From positions 558,001 to 622,000 of the forward strand of contig JAEACG010000001.1 in NCBI GenBank assembly GCA_016401345.1: a stretch of 64,000 nt of DNA. Direction: 5' to 3'. Origin of the DNA: Fictibacillus nanhaiensis (GTDB taxonomy: Bacteria; Bacillota; Bacilli; Bacillales; Fictibacillaceae). The notes beneath the pieces are model-generated. The model ran no database searches and was not told where the DNA came from. It was given only the letters and a program-made list of their open reading frames with translations. The position numbers and the translations under genes are program-made. Shown here in pieces: positions 1 to 8,126 of this stretch (positions are counted from its first letter, which is position 1; each line of letters opens with the position of its first letter).

Positions 1-1163
1 ATACGTACATCCACTTTCTTAGTTACTGTTCCGCCAACACGTTGAATCTCTTTTTCTTGAATAACTTTTAACAGTTTCACCTGAAGGTTCGACGGCATCT
101 CTCCAACTTCATCTAAAAATAATACGCCTTTATCAGCTAATTCAAACAAACCTGGTTTTCCCTGTTTGTTTGCACCTGTAAAGGCTCCCGGTGCATACCC
201 AAACAATTCAGATTCTAAGAGATCAGGAGGAATAGCACCACAATTTACTTTAACAAACGTGCCACTTCTTTTTCTCTCGCTTTTATTATAGATGTACTTT
301 GCCAGTACATCCTTACCTACCCCAGTTTCTCCTAAAATAAGTACAGTTGCCGATACATCCGCAATTCGACTCGCTGTATCGTAGATAAGTTTCATCTGAT
401 CCGCCTCAACAACTGTTTTTCCACCAAATAAAGATGCGCTCCCTTTTAAGCGTTCTATTTCTTTTTGGTAACTTTCGTTTAACTTATTCGCCTGACTAAG
501 TGCTTTTTGTAAACTGTTTAATTCAGATAGATCACGTATATTGGTAACGACACTTTCAACTTCACCGTTTTCATTAAAAACAGGATTTCCTGTAAGCAGA
601 GTTTCGCGTCCAGAATAGCTTAATTGAATGTGTGTGACACTTTTCTTCTTTTGGATGACCTTATCTGTGATCGAGTTTTCAAGAATTCCTCTTTTCACTA
701 GATCATCCACTTTTTTATTTATGTAATATTCCTTTGGTATTCCTGTTATTCGTTCAATGGCAGAGTTTGTCCGTAACGTAATTCCGTCTTTATCTGTTAT
801 ATAAATGCCATCGTATGAACTTTCAATGATAGCATCAAGGTGAAGATTCCATCTCTGAAGTTCTTTCACTTCTTCAGACTTCTTTTCCAATTCAGCAGAA
901 ACGATTCCTACGTAAACAAACCTATTACCTGATATTGATATTTTATCTTTAATAAAAATAAAGTTCTTATCCTTCAAACGAGCTTGAATTAAATTGCCTC
1001 CTGATGTTGGTTTCCACTCATCGAATACTGTTTCAATTGATTCATTTATAACAGTGTTGTTTATTTCTTCTTTCAATCGATCATTCATTATTAAGATTAC
1101 ATTGTTTAGAGTTGCTTCTATATAGAAAAAAGAAATCGTGTCCTTCTCCAATATTGCTGGCAT
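1..1163 (-). CDS. Sigma-54-dependent transcriptional activator with PAS domain (3' part cut off by window edge)
   Basis: The reading frame begins at an ATG at 1163 behind a strong AAGGAGG and runs off the window, giving 387 residues. It has an N-terminal region of unclear type, a PAS-like sensor domain (about residues 105-215), a short coiled linker, and an AAA+ domain with Walker A GETGVGKD (about 278-285) and the sigma-54 contact loop GAFTGA (about 323-328). These are the hallmarks of NtrC/RocR-type enhancer-binding proteins that drive sigma-54 promoters. The C-terminal HTH lies outside the window. The AtoE-type transporter at 1971 suggests control of fatty-acid or other carbon use. I saw no clear TGGCAC-N5-TTGC promoter between the two, so the target may lie beyond the edge. 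Confidence 0.9.
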   Translation of the reverse strand, partial: MPAILEKDTISFFYIEATLNNVILIMNDRLKEEINNTVINESIETVFDEWKPTSGGNLIQARLKDKNFIFIKDKISISGNRFVYVGIVSAELEKKSEEVKELQRWNLHLDAIIESSYDGIYITDKDGITLRTNSAIERITGIPKEYYINKKVDDLVKRGILENSITDKVIQKKKSVTHIQLSYSGRETLLTGNPVFNENGEVESVVTNIRDLSELNSLQKALSQANKLNESYQKEIERLKGSASLFGGKTVVEADQMKLIYDTASRIADVSATVLILGETGVGKDVLAKYIYNKSERKRSGTFVKVNCGAIPPDLLESELFGYAPGAFTGANKQGKPGLFELADKGVLFLDEVGEMPSNLQVKLLKVIQEKEIQRVGGTVTKKVDVR

Positions 1164-1323
1164 GTATGTCCCTCCTTAGAAGTCGTCTGCAAACTCTTTA
1201 AAAGTAAACTAATGGTTTTCTATTAGCCGATTGTTTAATCATACTATTTTTTATTCATTATAGTTAGAAAAGTTTAATTATTCAAAAATCTATAACGTGT
1301 GGAGTGTACTAGTCGAAATAATG

Positions 1324-1350
1324 AAAGCTGCCGACCGTGTCGACAGCTTC
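1324..1350 (-). terminator. Hairpin downstream of the cotD-like gene
   Basis: An inverted repeat built on GAAGCTGTCGAC and its complement, with one mismatch and a short loop, lies just after the stop codon of the cotD-like gene. The following T-tract is weak, so this is a probable rather than certain terminator. Confidence 0.5.
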
Positions 1351-1354
1351 ACTA

Positions 1355-1795
1355 TTACTTCTTTCTCCAAGGACCACATGGAGGAGGGCAGGGCGGGGGA
1401 CAAGGTGCCATGATGGGTTGGACCGTTCCACAAAGGTTTTGCTGCGTTGCTTGGTTTACGACGTTCGTGTTCTGAGGGAAATAATGTACATATTTATAGT
1501 TCATCTGGTTGACTTGAGTCGTTTGAGTTGGATGAACCATCGGAACATATACATCTTGCTGGTTATATTGAACTTGTTGGTTCGTAGGGCTAAACTGTGC
1601 AGGCATAACTTGTGGAGGATAATATTGAGATGGTGATACTGCTGGGTATCCACATCCACCCATCTGGGGCATCTGTTGCATAGCTCCCATCGTAGGCGCC
1701 ATCTGACCCATTGCTCCCATCGTAGGTCCCATTGCACCCATATTAGGAACCATTCCCTTTTTGGCAAAAATGCCAGGGCGTTTAAATAAAGCCAA
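1355..1795 (-). CDS. cotD: CotD-family spore coat protein
   Basis: A protein of 146 residues with no catalytic motifs. The N-terminal half is rich in Met, Gly and Gln (repeated MGAM/MGQM). The middle has the B. subtilis CotD-like pattern HPTQTTQVN...VHYFPQNT. The C-terminus has three Cys-Pro-Pro-Pro type clusters ending in GPWRKK. CotD is an inner-coat component made in the mother cell. The start is a TTG at 1795, with AAAGGAG upstream across a run of T; no ATG in frame is better placed. A sigma-K-type promoter lies just upstream (1838-1864), which supports late mother-cell expression. The CotD match is from memory of the family, restricted to the HPT...HYFP core. Confidence 0.8.
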   Translation of the reverse strand: MALFKRPGIFAKKGMVPNMGAMGPTMGAMGQMAPTMGAMQQMPQMGGCGYPAVSPSQYYPPQVMPAQFSPTNQQVQYNQQDVYVPMVHPTQTTQVNQMNYKYVHYFPQNTNVVNQATQQNLCGTVQPIMAPCPPPCPPPCGPWRKK

Positions 1796-1837
1796 AAAAA
1801 TGTTCTCCTTTCAAAAACCTTATATCCTATTTCTCTA

Positions 1838-1864
1838 TATTTTATGTAGGACGACTTAAAAAGT
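1838..1864 (-). promoter_or_regulatory. Sigma-K-type promoter of the cotD-like gene
   Basis: On the minus strand the sequence reads AC, 16 bases, then CATAAAATA. This fits the sigma-K consensus (AC, about 16 bp, CATANNNTA). It ends about 43 bases before the TTG start, and B. subtilis cotD is a known sigma-K gene. Confidence 0.65.
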
Positions 1865-1970
1865 TCGTCCATTTATCAATAAGTATTAAAAGGATTTTGT
1901 AGAAATTAATCGAACTGTACTTGAAATACATACTATTCAAATATCATTTATGAGGAGAGGAAGAAGAAAT

Positions 1971-3296
1971 TTGAGACTTTTAATTTCATTTTCAAACAGA
2001 TTGATGCAAAGGTATATGCCCGATCCTTTTCTGTTGGTCATCTTACTGACATTCTTCGTATGTGGTTTAGCACTATTTGCGACTGATAGCACTCCTGTGC
2101 AAATCGTTAATTATTGGGGTACAGGTTTTTGGAGTTTATTAACGTTTTCCATGCAGATGGTGTTAATATTAGTGACCGGTCACGTTATGGCAAGCTCCCC
2201 GCTATTTAAGAAACTATTAGGTTCTTTAGCAAAAATCCCAAAAACACCTGGGCAAGCTATCATACTCGTAACGTTAGTCGCGCTCGTCGCATGCTGGATC
2301 AATTGGGGGTTCGGACTTATAATAGGTGCTCTATTCGCAAAAGAAATTGCGATGAAAGTAAAAGGTGTCGACTACCGGTTATTAATCGCAAGTGCTTATA
2401 GTGGTTTTATCATATGGTGTGGAGGTCTATCAGGATCGGTTGTCTTAACAATCGCTACACCGGGACACTTTACCGAAAACATTATGGGAGTTGTTCCGAC
2501 TAGTGAGACAATCTTTTCATCGTTCAACTTAATTATTCTAGCTGGCTTATTCATAATGGTACCGCTCATTAACAGATTAATGGTTCCTCCGGGTGAAAAA
2601 GCGTTTGTAATAGATCCCGCTTTGTTAGAGGACAAGCAATCACATGAGGCAGCAAGTAAAGAAGAAACCCTTCAAACACCTGCTGATCGACTTGAAAATA
2701 GTCAGTTATTATCTATTCTCATAGGGCTATTAGGAATCTTATACCTAGTCTATTATTTCACGAAAAATGGATTTAGCTTAAATCTAGATATCGTAAACTT
2801 TTTATTCCTTTTTATCGGTATCATCTTACATAAAACACCGCTGTTATTTTTGAAAGCGGTTACGGATGCTGTGAAAAATGCGAGCGGAATTATTATTCAG
2901 TTTCCTTTTTATGCAGGACTAATGGGAATCGTAACTTCATCGGGACTTGTGGCGGTCCTATCCAATATGCTTATTTCCTTTTCAAACGAACATACTTTTC
3001 ATTTATTTACTTTATGGAGTGCTGGCCTCGTTAACTTTTTTGTTCCGTCTGGCGGTGGACAATGGGCGGTTCAAGGACCTGTTATGTTAGAAGCAGCACA
3101 AAACTTAGGCGTTTCGTTATCAAGAACGGCTATGGCTGTAGCTTGGGGTGATGCTTGGACAAACATGATCCAACCATTCTATGCGCTTCCTGCTTTAGCT
3201 ATTGCTGGATTAAAAGCAAAAGACATCATGGGATATGGTCTTGTTATGATGATCATTACAGGGGTCTTTATCTCTGGCGTGTTTTTGCTGCTGTAA
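1971..3296 (+). CDS. atoE: AtoE-family short-chain fatty acid transporter
   Basis: An integral membrane protein of about 441 residues with some 11-12 hydrophobic segments and a charged loop near residue 220. It keeps features of the AtoE/YP_short-chain fatty acid transporter family: NWGFGLIIGALFAKE, the VPSGGGQWAVQGP motif, and the WGDAWTNMIQPFYALP motif near the C-terminus. It probably imports acetoacetate or butyrate-like acids. I chose TTG at 1971 because GAGGAGAGG lies 9 bases ahead of it; the earlier ATG at 1950 is itself in front of this RBS and has none of its own. Possible target of the sigma-54 activator upstream, but that is inference. Confidence 0.88.
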   Translation: MRLLISFSNRLMQRYMPDPFLLVILLTFFVCGLALFATDSTPVQIVNYWGTGFWSLLTFSMQMVLILVTGHVMASSPLFKKLLGSLAKIPKTPGQAIILVTLVALVACWINWGFGLIIGALFAKEIAMKVKGVDYRLLIASAYSGFIIWCGGLSGSVVLTIATPGHFTENIMGVVPTSETIFSSFNLIILAGLFIMVPLINRLMVPPGEKAFVIDPALLEDKQSHEAASKEETLQTPADRLENSQLLSILIGLLGILYLVYYFTKNGFSLNLDIVNFLFLFIGIILHKTPLLFLKAVTDAVKNASGIIIQFPFYAGLMGIVTSSGLVAVLSNMLISFSNEHTFHLFTLWSAGLVNFFVPSGGGQWAVQGPVMLEAAQNLGVSLSRTAMAVAWGDAWTNMIQPFYALPALAIAGLKAKDIMGYGLVMMIITGVFISGVFLLL

Positions 3297-3330
3297 CACA
3301 TTAAAATATAACAAAAAAAAGGATCAAAAA

Positions 3331-3354
3331 AACCTCCTTATCGCTAAGGAGGTT
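3331..3354 (-). terminator. Terminator of the tRNA-Val gene (also usable by atoE)
   Basis: A perfect 10-bp stem (AACCTCCTTA / TAAGGAGGTT) with a TCGC loop. On the minus strand it is followed by TTTTTTGATCC and another T-run, giving a strong terminator downstream of the tRNA. On the plus strand the T-tract is weak. Confidence 0.8.
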
Positions 3355-3367
3355 TGCTTATTATGTA

Positions 3368-3443
3368 TGGTGACTCGAGAGGGGTTCGAACCCCCGACCT
3401 CTACCCTGTCAAGGTAGCGCTCTCCCAGCTGAGCTATCGAATC
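3368..3443 (-). tRNA. tRNA-Val (anticodon GAC)
   Basis: A full cloverleaf can be drawn: acceptor GATTCGA / TCGAGTC, D arm GCTC...GAGC, anticodon stem CTACC / GGTAG with loop TTGACAG (anticodon GAC), T arm with GGTTCGAACCC, and an encoded CCA end. It is a single tRNA gene, not part of a cluster. Confidence 0.93.
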
Positions 3444-3552
3444 AATGCCTTTGTCTAACAAAAATTATTATATATGCTTTTTACGAGTTTTGACAACACT
3501 TTTCTTTATTGTTCAACAAAAAAATGTGTCTTCGCCTGATTATATGTAAACA

Positions 3553-3569
3553 CCGGGAGAAGATCCCGG
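3553..3569 (-). terminator. GC-rich hairpin after CotY/Z-like gene
   Basis: Stem CCGGGA / TCCCGG with loop GAAGA, 12 bases after the stop of the CotY/Z-like gene. No real T-tract follows, so termination here is likely but not strong. Confidence 0.45.
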
Positions 3570-3581
3570 CTGAGTCAACGA

Positions 3582-3947
3582 TTAGTTGAACGTACCTGCA
3601 GCAAGATCTCCGTCTTGTACACAAGTTACAGCTATGATGTCTTTACAGTTAACTAATAGATTACGAGTAGCTGTACCCGTTGCCGTCGTTACTTCATAAG
3701 AAAGCACAACACAGCACTTTGTGTGTTCCCAACGTACAAATCTGAACAACGTAGGATCTGTTGTTCCATTCAAGCTTAACGGTCCAATTCCTTTTAAGAC
3801 GATTACAAGGAAGTTGTTTAAGTTTTGGCTACAAAAATCAATGTCGTCGGATAGATCACGAAAGAAATCACATACACAGCTATCACAACCGCGTGTGTTA
3901 TCATGCTTTGTACATTTCTCTTTTCCGTGGAATAAAGAGTCACCCAT
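3582..3947 (-). CDS. CotY/CotZ-family Cys-rich spore coat (crust) protein, copy 1
   Basis: A small protein of 121 residues with nine cysteines. It has an N-terminal Cys cluster (C-D-S-C-V-C), a DFFRDL helix region, then FLVIVLKG...LFRFVRWEHTKCCVVLSYEV and a C-terminal NCKDIIAVTC. This layout matches CotY/CotZ, which self-assemble into disulfide-linked hexagonal sheets in the spore crust or exosporium basal layer. The start ATG at 3947 is chosen because GGGAGG lies 9 bases upstream; the ATG at 3968 sits before that RBS. It is transcribed divergently from the triple-repeat gene at 4193 and has a paralogue at 24305. Confidence 0.8.
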   Translation of the reverse strand: MGDSLFHGKEKCTKHDNTRGCDSCVCDFFRDLSDDIDFCSQNLNNFLVIVLKGIGPLSLNGTTDPTLFRFVRWEHTKCCVVLSYEVTTATGTATRNLLVNCKDIIAVTCVQDGDLAAGTFN

Positions 3948-4122
3948 CGTTACTGACCTCCCATCCATTTAAGAAATAAATCAATCTGTATACCAGATAC
4001 TAAATAGCATATTAATTTATTTCGAAAATGATAGGATACATGCCTATTAATCGATAAATATGTGTTTACCTATGATAAACGCAAGATAGAACACTACACA
4101 CTTTCTCACTTTATTAATAGAT

Positions 4123-4131
4123 TATAGTATG
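4123..4131 (-). promoter_or_regulatory. Possible sigma-K/sigma-E -10 element for CotY/Z-like copy 1
   Basis: CATACTATA on the minus strand fits CATANNNTA. No AC at the right distance was found, and the element is about 180 bases from the gene, so this is a weak call. Confidence 0.3.
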
Positions 4132-4192
4132 GAATCTTTATACTGGGCATCGTCTTGCTATAAAAGTTTGTTCCGGCAAGGAGGTGAATCAT

Positions 4193-4849
4193 ATGGCGAT
4201 CATCCAAAGCCGCACGCTAAGAAGCAGAATCATTCCTCTAGCTAGTGAAAATCTAGTAGATGTTTATATCACGGGGAATGCAGTAACCCCTTTTAATAGT
4301 GTTTCAATTAGAGAAGTTGGTGGTAATTTCATTCGCGTTTTCAACTTAGTTACTGGTATTAATGCATTAATCAATCTGTTTGAAATTGGAAGCATTGATA
4401 ATACACTAGGCGCGGGGGTAACTCCTGAAGTAAACAGTGCTGATTTTAGAGCTCGTGTAATTGATTTTGCAAGAGTATTCACTGTGGATATTTATGTTCC
4501 GGGTCTAGCAGCAGCATTTCTTACGAATGTGACAATAAGAGAGGTTGGATCGGATTATATTCGAGTGACAAATGCAACGGTTGATAGATATATTCCGTTC
4601 ACAACTATTGCTGCAGTAGATCAAAATTCTATATTAGTTACAACCAATACCCCGAATGTAACAAGTCGTACTATTCGTTCAGTCTTGATTACATTAGCTA
4701 ATGGAGATGTTATAGTAGATTTAATCGTAGCTGGTAGAGTGTTCAATGGCGTACAAATTGAAGAAGTACAATCAGATTACGCACGTATTAATAACGCAGC
4801 ACAAACAAAATTTCCACTCTTAGATATCGTATCTATTGATGTCTTGTAA
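4193..4849 (+). CDS. Protein of three tandem small beta-rich domains, spore-surface associated (unknown function)
   Basis: A protein of 218 residues made of three divergent copies of a domain of about 60-70 residues. Each copy has the pattern (S)R-x-R...VDVYI/VDIYV...V-x-I-R-E-V-x-x-(D/N)-(Y/F)-I-R-V...IP/F-x-x-I-x-x-ID. The same pattern occurs once in the gene at 23796. No signal peptide, cysteine or catalytic motif is seen. The alternating hydrophobic pattern suggests small barrel-like domains, but that is inference. ATG at 4193 follows AAGGAGG at 8 bases; the GTG at 4184 overlaps the RBS. It is divergent from a CotY/Z-like gene, which suggests a coat or crust role. Confidence 0.75.
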   Translation: MAIIQSRTLRSRIIPLASENLVDVYITGNAVTPFNSVSIREVGGNFIRVFNLVTGINALINLFEIGSIDNTLGAGVTPEVNSADFRARVIDFARVFTVDIYVPGLAAAFLTNVTIREVGSDYIRVTNATVDRYIPFTTIAAVDQNSILVTTNTPNVTSRTIRSVLITLANGDVIVDLIVAGRVFNGVQIEEVQSDYARINNAAQTKFPLLDIVSIDVL

Positions 4850-4864
4850 TTAATAAAAATAAAG

Positions 4865-4890
4865 AAACACGCCGAAATTATGGCGTGTTT
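4865..4890. terminator. Bidirectional terminator
   Basis: Stem AAACACGCC / GGCGTGTTT with T-tracts on both strands, between the convergent 4193 gene and yutG. Confidence 0.85.
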
Positions 4891-4902
4891 TTTGTGTAAT
4901 AC

Positions 4903-5460
4903 TTATCCTATCTTCTCTTCCTCATCACGTATTTTAATCTCTTCTACATCAAGACGCTCCTGCTTATCTCGGAGTCTGTGTGCGAGTCGGCTTGAAGCAT
5001 TAGCAGCAATGCTTGCAACAAGGTCATCCAAGAATGTATGCACTTTCCCATTTGCTATCTTCGTATCTAATTTTTGAATAATACCCATTTTAAATTTGTC
5101 TAGGTGACCAAAGGTTGTAACAGCTATGGATCCATATCCGAAAACGGCACCAAGAGCGATGGTTTCATCTACTCCAAACAATCCCTCATCTTGTTCAACG
5201 ATACTTTGAAGTGGTTCAGATAACTTTCTTTGTTCCGCTAGTATATCAAGTTCTACTCCGACTAGAATAGCATGCTGAATCTCGCGCTTCATGAGAACAG
5301 CATCGACGCTTTCTATACACTCTTCTTTCGTTAAGCCAGGTGAAAATGGGATCTGCATTTCATATACGATCTCAGCGATTTCAGGAATTGTGACGCCTCT
5401 TTCATTCAACAGCCTTCTAGCCGCTGCTTCAACTTCTCGACTGTGCACTCTATTATTCAA
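4903..5460 (-). CDS. yutG: Phosphatidylglycerophosphatase A-family protein (YutG)
   Basis: A protein of 185 residues. The core resembles the PgpA family as seen in B. subtilis YutG: PFSPGLTKEECIESVDAVLMKREIQHAILVG, then DEGLFGVDETIALGAVFGYGSIAVTTFGHLDK. PgpA members act on phosphatidylglycerol phosphate, but the Bacillus soluble members lack clear membrane segments, so the substrate is not certain. The start is TTG at 5460 with GAGGTG upstream. It points into the convergent terminator shared with the 4193 gene. Confidence 0.8.
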   Translation of the reverse strand: MNNRVHSREVEAAARRLLNERGVTIPEIAEIVYEMQIPFSPGLTKEECIESVDAVLMKREIQHAILVGVELDILAEQRKLSEPLQSIVEQDEGLFGVDETIALGAVFGYGSIAVTTFGHLDKFKMGIIQKLDTKIANGKVHTFLDDLVASIAANASSRLAHRLRDKQERLDVEEIKIRDEEEKIG

Positions 5461-5601
5461 CAGACTTCACCTCTTCTTAATGTTCGATCTCTTATGGCAA
5501 AACGATTTGATTCTTTCATTATATCATTATGTGATACAATAAAACGAGTTGAATGAAAACGCTTATAATTTAAAGATCAGTCAGCACAGGAGGTACTTTT
5601 T

Positions 5602-6333
5602 ATGGCCATACTTAAAGGTTCTATTACAGATGATAAAATATACAGCAACTACTTGGATGAGGAGATTGACTTGCTCATCTACCTGCCTTCTAAGTTTACT
5701 CCACTCGTTAAATACCCTATTCTAATCGCACAAGATGGCAGAGACTACTTTCAGTTAGGAAAGTTGGCGAAAACCGCCGATCTGCTAATGGAAGAAGAAA
5801 ATTTACAGAGCTGTATCATTGTTGGTGTAAATCATAAAGGAATCGAAGATCGAAAAGCAAAATATGACCCCACAGGAGAGAAGCACGAGAATTACATCCG
5901 ATTCATGGCTTTTGAACTTACCTCTTATCTTAATGAGAAGTTTAACACGCTCCAACTTGGTGCAGGCATGGGCTTAATCGGAGATTCTCTAGGTGGTTAC
6001 ATAGCATTTAAGCTGAGTATTCTGTATCCGAATACGTTCGGGAAAGTGATTGTACAATCTCCTTATGTTCCAGAGAGCCTTATTGAAACCGTTGAATCCA
6101 TAGAACATATGCAAACGTTAACCATCTACCACTCTATAGGTGATGAAGAAGAACAGTTTACGAATCCTGAAGGAATTACCAAAGATTTCTTAACTCCAAA
6201 CAGACAGCTGAGTAAGCTTTTAAACAATTTAGCTCTCGATTATGAATACGCTGAGTTTCAAGGAAATCATCTCTGGGTAAATTGGCAGAAAGACTTAATT
6301 CCCGCTTTAAGGTTTCTTTACAGCGACCAGTAA
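5602..6333 (+). CDS. yjcH: Alpha/beta-hydrolase (esterase D-like), YjcH
   Basis: A cytosolic protein of 243 residues in the putative esterase family. The nucleophile elbow is GDSLGG with Ser129, and the probable catalytic His lies in the C-terminal GNHLW. It begins an operon-like run yjcH-yjcG-yjcF, the same three genes that are neighbours in B. subtilis. ATG follows AGGAGG. The substrate is unknown; it resembles enterochelin-esterase-like enzymes in fold, but there are no siderophore genes nearby. Confidence 0.85.
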   Translation: MAILKGSITDDKIYSNYLDEEIDLLIYLPSKFTPLVKYPILIAQDGRDYFQLGKLAKTADLLMEEENLQSCIIVGVNHKGIEDRKAKYDPTGEKHENYIRFMAFELTSYLNEKFNTLQLGAGMGLIGDSLGGYIAFKLSILYPNTFGKVIVQSPYVPESLIETVESIEHMQTLTIYHSIGDEEEQFTNPEGITKDFLTPNRQLSKLLNNLALDYEYAEFQGNHLWVNWQKDLIPALRFLYSDQ

Positions 6334-6392
6334 CTGTGGGAAATAAATAGAATATTTGGTATACTAGTTTAAAATATGAGGGAGGAAGAAAT

Positions 6393-6908
6393 ATGAAATA
6401 CGGCATTGCAATTTTTCCATCAAAAAATCTACAAGATAAAGTGAATTCCTACCGAAAGCGTTATGATCCGCATTATGCCCTTATCGCACCTCATATCACA
6501 CTTAAGGAGCCTTATGAGGCAACAGAGGAAGAAATTCAAGAACATATCTCTTATATTTCTTCTGTTGCAAAGAACATAGACCCGTTTTCAATCATGATTA
6601 ATAAAGTAGGATCTTTCCATCCTGTTAATAATGTTATCTTTTTAAAGGTGAATGAAGCTGAAGAGATAAAATCGCTGCATGAGCAGTTATATTCCGGTCC
6701 ACTCGAACATCAGCAGCCCTACAACTTTGTACCGCACTTAACACTCGGACAAAAGCTGTCGGATGAAGAGCATTCAGACGTTTTAGAACGTTTGCGTATG
6801 ATTGATATTGAACATGAAGAACGTATCGATCGTTTTCAACTGCTCTATCAACTTGATAACGGCTCATGGACAGTCTATGAAACATTTCGACTTGGAAAAG
6901 GAGTTTAA
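6393..6908 (+). CDS. yjcG: 2'-5' RNA ligase-like phosphoesterase, YjcG
   Basis: A protein of 171 residues with the two H-x-T motifs of the 2H phosphoesterase superfamily: H34-I-T36 (APHITLKEP) and H115-L-T117 (PHLTLGQ). These residues act on 2',3'-cyclic phosphates or 2'-5' linkages in characterised relatives. The start ATG follows GGAGGAAG. It overlaps the RBS region of yjcF downstream, so the two are probably co-translated. Confidence 0.88.
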   Translation: MKYGIAIFPSKNLQDKVNSYRKRYDPHYALIAPHITLKEPYEATEEEIQEHISYISSVAKNIDPFSIMINKVGSFHPVNNVIFLKVNEAEEIKSLHEQLYSGPLEHQQPYNFVPHLTLGQKLSDEEHSDVLERLRMIDIEHEERIDRFQLLYQLDNGSWTVYETFRLGKGV

Positions 6909-6913
6909 TTAGA

Positions 6914-7348
6914 TTGATTAAGACGTATACAACGAGCGAACAAGGATTTCAAGATGCTTTAGCTGTAAGAAAAGATGTTTTTGTTCGCGAGCAGCAGATT
7001 GATGAAAAAGAAGAAATCGACAACAACGAAGATGTCTCCCTGCATTTCGTTCTTTACGATGGAGATAAACCAATAGGTGCGGCAAGGCTTCGTGAAGTGA
7101 ACGGAGAGGGAAAAGTAGAACGAGTTTGTATATTGTCTTCACATCGTAAAAAAGGATTAGGTGAAGAACTGATGAACGCTATGGAAACAGCAGCCATCGA
7201 ACGTTCTTTACCGAGCCTTATATTATATGCACAAACACAAGCAGAAGACTTTTACAAAAAACTAGGGTACCTTACAACATCAAAGGAACCCTTCCTGGAT
7301 GCTAACATCCCGCATGTAGCTATGAAAAAAGCATTGAAATCGTCATGA
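6914..7348 (+). CDS. yjcF: GNAT-family N-acetyltransferase, YjcF
   Basis: A protein of 144 residues with GNAT features: the acetyl-CoA loop region VERVCILSSHRKKGLGEELM (R-x-x-G-x-G/A type) and the C-terminal FYKKLGY segment. The substrate is unknown. The start is TTG at 6914, 5 bases after the yjcG stop, with its RBS (AAAAGGAG) inside yjcG. The last codons and the stop lie within a perfect 42-base palindrome that acts as the operon terminator. Confidence 0.87.
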   Translation: MIKTYTTSEQGFQDALAVRKDVFVREQQIDEKEEIDNNEDVSLHFVLYDGDKPIGAARLREVNGEGKVERVCILSSHRKKGLGEELMNAMETAAIERSLPSLILYAQTQAEDFYKKLGYLTTSKEPFLDANIPHVAMKKALKSS

Positions 7349-7366
7349 CGATTTCAATGCTTTTTT
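7325..7366 (+). terminator. Perfect 42-nt palindromic terminator overlapping the yjcF stop codon
   Basis: AAAAAAGCATTG... is followed by its exact reverse complement with no unpaired loop base, centred between 7345 and 7346. The right arm ends in TTTTTT. It includes the codons for ALKSS and the stop. Confidence 0.88.
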
Positions 7367-7430
7367 GTTTATTACGATCTAATCTCGTCAAAACTGTACA
7401 ATAAAACGTACGTTGAGGAGACTAAGGTTG

Positions 7431-8126
7431 ATGAACATTCATGTTGGACAATTGACAACCGAATTAATCGTAGGGTTTATCGCCCTTTTTTTGTTAACAA
7501 AAGTTTTAGGAAAAACGCAAATTTCTCAGATAACACCTTTTGATTTTATATCGTCTATTTTTTTGGGTGAATTAGTTGGTAATGCTATGTATGATGATGA
7601 GACTTCTATATTCGTTATTTTGTATGCTATTGTAATCTGGGGTTCTATGGTCTATGTAGTTGAAATTATATCTCAGAAATTTAAAGGAACGCGAAAATTT
7701 CTGGAAGGCGCACCTACTATCGTTATTCGTAACGGACTGATCGATCGAGACATGCTCAAAAAGAGCAAGCTCGATATCAACCAACTTCAAAACTTAGTCA
7801 GACAAAAAGGATTTTTCGGTTTAAGAGAAGTTGAATATGCCATATTAGAATCTAATGGATCTTTAAGCATATTGCCTAAGTATCAATATGGGCCACCAAA
7901 CAGACAGGATTTGAACCTGCGATCTGAAGAACAGCCTGAACTCCCTGTAACTCTCATACTAGACGGTGAGCTTAATCATGATAACCTTTCAACAGCGGGA
8001 CTTTCACAAAGCGAACTTTATGAGCTGCTACAGCAACAAGGCTACTCCAATGTGGAAGGTATTGTTTATGCAGAATTCTCAGAAGGTGAACTGTTAGTCA
8101 TGCCATGTACGAAGCCGAAAAAATAA
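7431..8126 (+). CDS. DUF421 (YetF/YcaP-like) membrane protein
   Basis: A protein of 231 residues. It has three hydrophobic segments at the N-terminus (to about residue 75), then the soluble DUF421 domain with GAPTIVIRNG, the LDINQLQNLVRQKGFFGLREVEYAILESNGSLS stretch, and a second half ending in VEGIVYAEFSEGELLV. Family members are common in sporulating Bacillus and several affect spores, but the molecular job is not settled. ATG at 7431 follows GAGGAG. Its 3' end overlaps the convergent MBL gene by 29 bases. Confidence 0.85.
   Translation: MNIHVGQLTTELIVGFIALFLLTKVLGKTQISQITPFDFISSIFLGELVGNAMYDDETSIFVILYAIVIWGSMVYVVEIISQKFKGTRKFLEGAPTIVIRNGLIDRDMLKKSKLDINQLQNLVRQKGFFGLREVEYAILESNGSLSILPKYQYGPPNRQDLNLRSEEQPELPVTLILDGELNHDNLSTAGLSQSELYELLQQQGYSNVEGIVYAEFSEGELLVMPCTKPKK

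Noticed and set aside
1337-1636. Plus-strand ORF across the cotD-like gene
   Set aside because: No RBS; the minus-strand CotD pattern and its promoter explain this region.
1164-1970. Sigma-54 promoter for atoE
   Set aside because: No TGGCAC-N5-TTGC-like element with GG and GC at the right distance was found.
3368-3443. tRNA-Val as an attachment site of an integrated element
   Set aside because: No integrase and no direct repeat of the tRNA 3' end was seen within the window.
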